DNA of 12,010 nt from Anaerolineae bacterium. GTDB taxonomy: Bacteria > Chloroflexota > Anaerolineae > Anaerolineales > Villigracilaceae. Every line of letters begins with the position of its first letter. The stretch's first letter is position 1. A program made the position numbers and the translations under genes. The DNA lies in NCBI GenBank assembly GCA_003484265.1, contig DNDO01000089.1, forward strand, positions 1 through 12,010. Direction: 5' to 3'. Positions 6,979-12,010 of the stretch are shown here, in pieces. A model generated the notes under the pieces. That model was not told where the DNA came from and ran no database searches. It saw nothing but the letters and a program-made list of their open reading frames with translations.

Positions 6979-8648
6979 ACCGGCCAAATCCTTCCTTCAA
7001 TGATACCGAAGCGAACGGCATACGTGAGTTTCAATATGAACTCTGGCGTGAGCGATTCCTGAGATCGATACAGATCGGCGGATTGGTATTCGGCTTAATC
7101 GCATTGATACCCAACCTAATAACAGCGCCTAATGCAGTATTCATAACCATTTTTTTGACTGCCTATTTCCTGCTGATTTTGACGACAGTAATCAAATTCT
7201 CATACAACGTCCGCGCAGGCATGATCGTTTTTCTCCTTTACGGACTCGGTGTAAGCGGCATCTTTGAGAATGGTCTTTGGGGTGATGCCCGCTTATTCTT
7301 TCTGGCATTTGTGTGCATGTCATTGCTGGTGTTCAATTATCGCTTTGGCATCATTGCTACCGGTTTAAGTATGGTCACGTTTGCAATTGGGGGCTGGCTG
7401 GTCTTAAACGGCCAGATCAAAGTCAGCAGTCTTGAAAACTCCGCCCCCGGATCACCCGCCGCCTGGATCGAAATGGGAGTAGTGCTCTTATTGCTTTCTG
7501 CCATATTCATTGCGGCGCTTAAATATTTTCAAGACGAGTTTTCCCAATCGCAGGAAATTTCACTGGCAGCATTTAATAACCTGCAAAGAGGAAGGACTAG
7601 CCTTGAGACCCTCGTCGATGATCGAACGGCGCAGTTGACAAAAAAGACTGAGCAATTTCGGGCTGCGTCCTATATCGCCCGCCAAACCGCAGAATTGCAA
7701 GACCTTGAATCGATCCTCAAGGTTTCGGTTGATCTTATTACAGATCAATTCGGTTATTATCATGCCGGCATTTTCTTGATGAACGAATCGGACGATGAAG
7801 TCATACTTCAGGAGGCATCATCTGAGGGAGGCAGACGGATGCTCGAAAAAGGACATTCACTCAAAGTCGGATCTCAGGGTATTGTGGGATATGCTGCATC
7901 GGCTAAGAAACCGCGCATCGCACTGGACGTTGGAGCTGATGCTGTTTTCTTCAACAATCTAGAACTACCCGCCACACGTTCGGAGATCGCACTGCCCTTG
8001 GTGATACGAAACAAGGTGCTTGGCATTCTCGATATACAATCCGATCAACCCCAGGCATTTAATGTTGACGACATTGACGTCCTGCAAACACTCGCAGACC
8101 AGATCGCAGTTGCCATTGAAAATATACGACTATTGGATGAAGCTCAAACGGCGTTGAAGCAGATCGAGGCGTTGACAATTCTCCGCACTCGTGAAGCGTG
8201 GAGCCAAAAATCAAAGGAAGGTAACTTTACATTCACGTACACTCCGCTTGGAATGCGGGCTGGCAAGCCGTCTGATGAATTCAATCAATCAATAAAGATA
8301 CCCATCGCCCTGCGCGGTCAAAAGATCGGATCCATTTCATTGGCGCGCAAAAACAATTCGCCATGGAGCGCAATCGACCTCGCCATGGTTAATGAAGTAG
8401 CGTACCAAACCGGGTTAGCAGTGGATAATGTGCGATTAGTGGAAGAAGCCACTGAACGCGCCCGCCAGGAGCAAACGGTCGGCGAACTTGCCACACGATT
8501 CAGCCAAGCAACCGAAGTGGACAGCCTGCTTCAAACTGCCGCTCGCGAGCTTGGCCAGGTGGCAGACGTGGCGGAAGTTTCCGTTTACATCGGTCAGATT
8601 CCTGAACAGTCGCCTAATAAAAAACGCTCACGACGGGTATCTGGATAA
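6975..8648 (+). CDS. six-TM GAF membrane sensor without output domain
   Basis: This protein has 557 residues. A short polar N-terminus is followed by about six membrane segments (31-50, 55-73, 81-98, 105-123, 124-145, 163-185), spaced closely like a compact membrane sensor bundle. I do not recognise it as a named family. A predicted helical coiled coil (about 187-229, VDDRTAQLTKKTEQF) has the wording of a signalling helix. Residues 228-386 are a full GAF (FGYYHAGIFL; VGSQGIVGYAA; PRIALDVGADAVFF; TRSEIALPL; LGILDIQS; LADQIAVAIEN). Residues 395-490 are a Trp-helix (Trp409) and truncated GAF (IPIALRGQKIGSI; SPWSAIDLAMV). Residues 498-540 are the shared tail, followed by a basic end (NKKRSRRVSG). 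There is no HAMP and no output domain. Its ATG overlaps the upstream TGA as ATGA, a classical translational-coupling arrangement. Confidence 0.9.
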   Translation: MNRPNPSFNDTEANGIREFQYELWRERFLRSIQIGGLVFGLIALIPNLITAPNAVFITIFLTAYFLLILTTVIKFSYNVRAGMIVFLLYGLGVSGIFENGLWGDARLFFLAFVCMSLLVFNYRFGIIATGLSMVTFAIGGWLVLNGQIKVSSLENSAPGSPAAWIEMGVVLLLLSAIFIAALKYFQDEFSQSQEISLAAFNNLQRGRTSLETLVDDRTAQLTKKTEQFRAASYIARQTAELQDLESILKVSVDLITDQFGYYHAGIFLMNESDDEVILQEASSEGGRRMLEKGHSLKVGSQGIVGYAASAKKPRIALDVGADAVFFNNLELPATRSEIALPLVIRNKVLGILDIQSDQPQAFNVDDIDVLQTLADQIAVAIENIRLLDEAQTALKQIEALTILRTREAWSQKSKEGNFTFTYTPLGMRAGKPSDEFNQSIKIPIALRGQKIGSISLARKNNSPWSAIDLAMVNEVAYQTGLAVDNVRLVEEATERARQEQTVGELATRFSQATEVDSLLQTAARELGQVADVAEVSVYIGQIPEQSPNKKRSRRVSG

Positions 8649-8653
8649 ATTTT

Positions 8654-10021
8654 ATGAATCAACCTGCACAAACCTTCAAGAACGAAACACGGCGGTATGC
8701 TTTAATAGGTGCGTTGTTCGGTTTGTTATTCCCCATTTCGGCAACACTGATCCGTATCGCGGACCAGGGACTTCCGTACACCCTTATAAGCGCAGGTCGC
8801 GTTCAATCAACCGACTCATTGCTTTGGATCATAGATACTGCCCCGTTGATCATAGGCTACATTGCGATGCTGGCAGGGCGCCGGCAGGACCATTCTCATC
8901 AAAGAGAGATCCAACTCATCCAAAAGGAAGTTGAAATCTCTGCCGCGAAAGCCTCGCTTGAGCAACGTGTTATAGAGCGAACAAAGGATTTGGAAAGACA
9001 GTCGGTGCGTTTACGCGTTGTAGGAGAGATCGCGAAAGATGCCGCATCATCAAAGAACCTGACCGAACTTCTCCAGCGCGCAGGCCAGCTCATTCAAAAT
9101 CGATTTGGTTTTTATTACACCGGTTTTTACCTGATTGATGAAGGCAAAGAATTTGCTGTATTAACTGCGTCTCCTACCGAATCCGGCAGACAAATGATAT
9201 CTGAAGGACATAAGGTACGGGTGGGGCAAACAGGTATAGTCGGGCACGTAGCGGCAACCGGGGAATCTCGTGTTGTCTTGGATACGGGTCTGGATGCAGC
9301 CAATTCCAATAGTCATCTTCTGCCAAATACACGTTCTGAAATGGCTTTGCCTCTCAAAGTTAAAAAAGATATTATCGGTGTATTGGACATTCAAAGCGAT
9401 CAACCTCGGGCATTTAGTGATGATGATGTCGAGGTACTTCAATTACTTGCAGATCAGTTAGCAGCCGCTATGGAACGTGCCCGCTTGTTACAGCAGGTGG
9501 AACAAAATTTGAAAGACATCGAGCTTGCCTATGGCCGCACCACGCAGGAAAGCTGGAAGTCCATTGCGGAAAGCGGATTGATCAAAAACTTTGGATATCA
9601 TTTCGACAATGTCCGTATCCAATCCATCAGCGAACCGCCGGCACTGGGTAATAAAGCAATGCAGGCTGGGATCATGGTCAGCGAATCCAACGGATCGAAA
9701 CATCGCATCATAGCCATCCCCATTAAATTAAGAGGGCAGTCGATTGGTTCTGTAACAGTGAAATTAAAGGAAGGCTACAGGCAATTAACGATCAGTACGA
9801 TTGAACAGGCTGTAGATCGGCTGGCAGGCTCACTCGAAAGCGCACGACTATTTGAAGAGGCACGTCAACGTGCAGACCGTGAACAGGCAATCTCACATGT
9901 TACTACAGCCATTAGTTCTGCCCCTGAATTTGACGCGATTCTCCGCACAGCGGTTGAGGAGATCGGCAAGTCGCTGGGAGATTCTGAAGTAAGTATCCAG
10001 ATCATCAAGAGCAATGAATAA
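8654..10021 (+). CDS. two-TM GAF membrane sensor without output domain
   Basis: This protein has 455 residues and is the shortest of the family. Two hydrophobic segments (about 15-34 and 56-75) flank a ~20-residue loop probably exposed outside the membrane. A long charged coiled coil follows (about 80-118, ASLEQRVIERTKDLERQS). Residues 117-278 are a full GAF (FGFYYTGFYL; VGQTGIVGHVA; NTRSEMALPL; IIGVLDIQS; LADQLAAAMERARL). Residues 283-400 are a Trp-helix (Trp301) plus truncated GAF (IIAIPIKLRGQSIGSVTV). Here the usual W..xE segment before the last helix is replaced by YRQLTISTIEQ. Residues 409-450 are the shared tail. The loop is too small for a classic periplasmic ligand domain, so this member may be an adaptor that pairs with the larger paralogues (inference). 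It starts 5 nt after the previous stop, with no strong Shine-Dalgarno. Confidence 0.9.
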   Translation: MNQPAQTFKNETRRYALIGALFGLLFPISATLIRIADQGLPYTLISAGRVQSTDSLLWIIDTAPLIIGYIAMLAGRRQDHSHQREIQLIQKEVEISAAKASLEQRVIERTKDLERQSVRLRVVGEIAKDAASSKNLTELLQRAGQLIQNRFGFYYTGFYLIDEGKEFAVLTASPTESGRQMISEGHKVRVGQTGIVGHVAATGESRVVLDTGLDAANSNSHLLPNTRSEMALPLKVKKDIIGVLDIQSDQPRAFSDDDVEVLQLLADQLAAAMERARLLQQVEQNLKDIELAYGRTTQESWKSIAESGLIKNFGYHFDNVRIQSISEPPALGNKAMQAGIMVSESNGSKHRIIAIPIKLRGQSIGSVTVKLKEGYRQLTISTIEQAVDRLAGSLESARLFEEARQRADREQAISHVTTAISSAPEFDAILRTAVEEIGKSLGDSEVSIQIIKSNE

Positions 10022-10030
10022 TGAATGACG

Positions 10031-10036
10031 AGAGGA
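10031..10036 (+). promoter_or_regulatory. Shine-Dalgarno for the fourth membrane GAF gene
   Basis: AGAGGA lies 7 nt before the ATG at 10044. It is the clearest ribosome site inside the GAF array and occupies the array's only spacer of about 20 nt apart from that before 2934. This gene can therefore be initiated independently and not only by coupling. Confidence 0.7.
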
Positions 10037-10043
10037 CTTAAGC

Positions 10044-11759
10044 ATGCTAAGCTCGCTACAAAGATTCTTTCAAGCTCCCATTTATGATGATGATCCTGAA
10101 AAAAACCAGGATTCCCTAACTACGCACCGCGTGGGCGTGGCATTAATTGGGCTTTATATACTATCAACCCCAATGATCCTTCTGCTTGAGAGCCCGGCTC
10201 GGGAATTTGTTCTTGCAATCAGCGGTGCGGGTATCACCATTTGGCTTGTAACGATCCAACTTGTAAAGCGCGATCAACGTTTCCTTGCAAAGATCATCAT
10301 CCTTGCATTAAATACACTCGTCCTGTTTTCCGTCCTTTTTTTCACCGGTGGATTCACCCAATCCACCGTGTTCACATTCCTCTTTCTCTTGGCGCTGGCG
10401 AACCTGCTTTTTCCAAGGAGGGGTTCCGTGGTGTACGGGTCAATTCTCCTTGTGTTGGTTTTAGCCCTTTATGTATTGGATTTGGCCGGCATTGTTCCCG
10501 AATCATCACTTATCCAATCGACCCGCACGAATATTCTTGTATTCTTATTTACGCTGGTGTCCATAACAATAGTAATGGCGTTTGCATCCGATAACTTTCA
10601 GAAATATCTCGAAATAATTCAAAGTAACGAGAAGGAACTTCAGGAACAAAATATTGAGCTTGATCAACTAGGAGGTTTGCTTGAGAGTAAGGTTACCGAG
10701 CGAACTGCTGAATTGGATAAACGAGCCAACCAATTGGAAGCGATTTTGAGCGTTGCTCGAGCCACTGCTTCACTACAAAATCTTGACGACCTCCTCCCCG
10801 CCATAACACGACTTGTCAGCCAAAGATTTGCTTATTATCATGTTGGAATTTTTATAGTAGAAGAGGGTGATGAGTTCATTGGATTAAAAGCGGCAAATAG
10901 CGATGGCGGAAGAAAAATGCTGAACCGCGAGTACAAGCTCAACATGGACGAAAATAGTATCGTCGGGTTCACTATATCGCGCGGAGAACCCCGCATCGCC
11001 CTCGACGTGGGAGCCGATTCAGTCTTCTTCGATAATCCAGACCTACCCGAAACACGCTCCGAATTGGCGCTTCCTCTACATATTGGCGATCGTGTAATCG
11101 GCGCCTTGGATGTGCAAAGCACGGTGCCAAACGCATTTACAGTAGCCGACATCGCTCTTCTCTCCACGCTTGCCGATCAGATCGCAATCGCCATCGAAAA
11201 TGCCCGATTATTCAGTGAAACGCGCGAAGCACTGAAAAAAACCGAAGAATCCTTTGCTCAGTACGTCCGGCAGGAGTGGAGTGAGTTTGCAAGACAGGCA
11301 AAAACCAACGGCTACAGATTCGATGGGACCCGAATCCTGCCACTCGACGGAAGAGATAATCACCAGATGATAAAGGAACTCCCGAAAACTGGAGTTCTCT
11401 CGCTCGAAAAAGATAGCCACGAATTATCCATACCGATCCGATTCCGTGGGCAGATTATCGGCATGTTCGAAGTAAAATCCAAAAGCGGCGCTCGAAAATG
11501 GACAACGGATGAGGTTGCCCTTCTCGAAGCCGCGGCTGAACGGACCGCGCTCGCGCTTGAGAACTCCCGCCTTGTTGAATCGTCGCAGCGGCGAGCTTCA
11601 CGCGAACGGACGATAGGCGATATTTCGACAAAGATCGGCGCAGTCAGCGACATAGACGTCATTATGCAGATAGCAGTTGAAGAATTGGGACGCAAAATTA
11701 GCGGCACTGCAGAAGTAACGTTCGAACTTGATCCCAAAACCGAGGCACGACAGAATTAA
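10044..11759 (+). CDS. six-TM GAF membrane sensor without output domain
   Basis: This protein has 571 residues. A cytoplasmic N-terminal segment (LQRFFQAPIYDDDPEK) precedes about six membrane segments (30-48, 53-73, 82-100, 106-123, 129-147, 163-181) and a coiled coil (about 185-230, ESKVTERTAELDKRANQ). Residues 229-387 are a full GAF (FAYYHVGIFIV; ENSIVGF; PRIALDVGADSVFF; TRSELALPL; VIGALDVQS; LADQIAIAIENARL). Residues 398-510 are a Trp-helix (Trp412) and truncated GAF (LSIPIRFRGQIIGMF; RKWTTDEVALLE; RTALALENSRL). Residues 520-562 are the shared tail. The GAF is strikingly close to that of the protein encoded at 6975-8648, whereas their membrane regions are not obviously alike. No output domain is present. 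The ribosome site at 10031-10036 supports the start. Two nt separate its stop from the next ATG. Confidence 0.9.
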   Translation: MLSSLQRFFQAPIYDDDPEKNQDSLTTHRVGVALIGLYILSTPMILLLESPAREFVLAISGAGITIWLVTIQLVKRDQRFLAKIIILALNTLVLFSVLFFTGGFTQSTVFTFLFLLALANLLFPRRGSVVYGSILLVLVLALYVLDLAGIVPESSLIQSTRTNILVFLFTLVSITIVMAFASDNFQKYLEIIQSNEKELQEQNIELDQLGGLLESKVTERTAELDKRANQLEAILSVARATASLQNLDDLLPAITRLVSQRFAYYHVGIFIVEEGDEFIGLKAANSDGGRKMLNREYKLNMDENSIVGFTISRGEPRIALDVGADSVFFDNPDLPETRSELALPLHIGDRVIGALDVQSTVPNAFTVADIALLSTLADQIAIAIENARLFSETREALKKTEESFAQYVRQEWSEFARQAKTNGYRFDGTRILPLDGRDNHQMIKELPKTGVLSLEKDSHELSIPIRFRGQIIGMFEVKSKSGARKWTTDEVALLEAAAERTALALENSRLVESSQRRASRERTIGDISTKIGAVSDIDVIMQIAVEELGRKISGTAEVTFELDPKTEARQN

Positions 11760-11761
11760 TT

Positions 11762-12010
11762 ATGAACGCTTTTTTTGGAAAACTCTTGACCCCACCAGAA
11801 TTTCCTGACAAAGAGGAAAAAGACCGTGCCGCACGCTACGGATATTGGATAACACTGGTCTTCATAGCAATCATCATTCTTTATGAAACAGTCGGCAGGG
11901 CTGCGTCTGGTTTCGAGAAGTTAAATATCCTCGATTACTCCCTCATCACATTGCTCGCCATCCTTTACATTATCTTGAGGATGATACGAACCGGGCTTGT
12001 AAGTCAGGCA
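11762..12010 (+). CDS. N-terminus of a further membrane protein, probably another GAF-array member (cut by window edge)
   Basis: The frame from ATG 11762 is open for 83 codons to the window end. A polar start (FFGKLLTPPEFPDKEEKDRAARYG) is followed by two hydrophobic stretches (about residues 27-43 and 57-75) ending in RMIRTG. The layout resembles the beginning of the preceding protein: FF plus a Pro-rich acidic DxEK segment and then membrane helices. Together with the 2-nt spacing, this suggests another member of the same sensor family. The GAF part would lie beyond the edge, so membership is inferred. No good Shine-Dalgarno is seen, and translation is probably coupled to the gene before. Confidence 0.75.
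   Translation, partial: MNAFFGKLLTPPEFPDKEEKDRAARYGYWITLVFIAIIILYETVGRAASGFEKLNILDYSLITLLAILYIILRMIRTGLVSQA

Larger units (their letters stand above)
2085..12010 (+). other. two-receiver / GAF-sensor array operon (continues past right edge)
   Basis: Eight consecutive + strand genes have junctions of -8, +17 (or -16), -14, -4, +5, +22 and +2 nt and no internal terminator-like hairpin that I could see. They almost certainly form one transcript. The five complete GAF genes are diverged paralogues. The order receiver-receiver-GAF protein-four membrane GAF proteins, without any kinase, implies that the phosphodonor lies downstream or elsewhere. No convincing promoter is visible between the terminator ending at 2018 and the first ATG. 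Confidence 0.75.

Noticed and set aside
8488..8934. A 148-codon + strand frame across the junction of two GAF genes.
   Set aside because: It overlaps the end of one real gene and the start of the next in another frame. Its translation (many Arg, His, Cys, no domain) is unlike coding sequence here.
10021..10041. Six-codon mini-ORF (ATG AAT GAC GAG AGG ACT TAA) between two GAF genes.
   Set aside because: It overlaps the ribosome site of the next gene and is too short to judge. A regulatory leader peptide cannot be supported.
2901..11759. Reading the GAF proteins as histidine kinases, methyl-accepting receptors or diguanylate cyclases.
   Set aside because: There is no His-box with N/G-box ATPase, no methyl-accepting hairpin tip and no GGDEF/EAL motif in any of the five complete proteins. 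The truncated second GAF and the tail occupy the place of an output domain.
1..12010. CRISPR arrays, insertion sequences, transposase genes, attachment sites and rRNA genes.
   Set aside because: None seen. The tRNA is not followed by a direct repeat of its 3' end or an integrase gene, and the only repeated structure is the protein-level similarity among the GAF paralogues.

Overview
The window looks like chromosomal DNA of a Chloroflexota bacterium, probably an Anaerolineae relative. This is inference. It rests on long multi-GAF proteins with the TRSE..ALPL / GVLDVQS signature typical of that phylum, a type II IPP isomerase next to a prenyl synthase, a tRNA gene without encoded CCA, and intermediate GC content by eye. 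No marker gene fixes the taxon. Every real gene lies on the + strand, and there is almost no non-coding DNA.

Region 1 (1-1819) is a compact isoprenoid cluster: the 3' end of type II isopentenyl-diphosphate isomerase (fni), a HAD-IA phosphatase-like protein, and a geranylgeranyl/polyprenyl diphosphate synthase. They are packed with 3 and 0 nt between them. IPP/DMAPP balancing feeds directly into chain elongation. The role of the HAD enzyme here is unknown.

Region 2 (1865-2018) is a textbook tRNA unit: a perfect consensus sigma-70 promoter (TTGACA, 17 bp, TATAAT), tRNA-Gly(CCC), and a strong intrinsic terminator.

Region 3 (2085 to the right edge) is one long, tightly coupled signalling operon. 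Two complete stand-alone receiver proteins are followed by a multi-GAF protein with no clear membrane segment, then four membrane-anchored GAF proteins with different N-terminal membrane modules, then the start of a further membrane protein cut by the window edge. None of the five complete GAF proteins has a recognisable output domain: no histidine kinase, GGDEF/EAL, cyclase, phosphatase, methyl-accepting or DNA-binding domain. All five end in the same ungapped module, which looks like the first helix and strand of a GAF domain with nothing after it. The four membrane proteins also share a truncated GAF that keeps mainly the C-terminal half and is preceded by a Trp-containing helix. The picture is a family of diversified sensors built on a common cytoplasmic chassis and co-expressed with two phospho-receivers. 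They may form mixed oligomers that control a kinase outside this window. This array is the most interesting part of the window.
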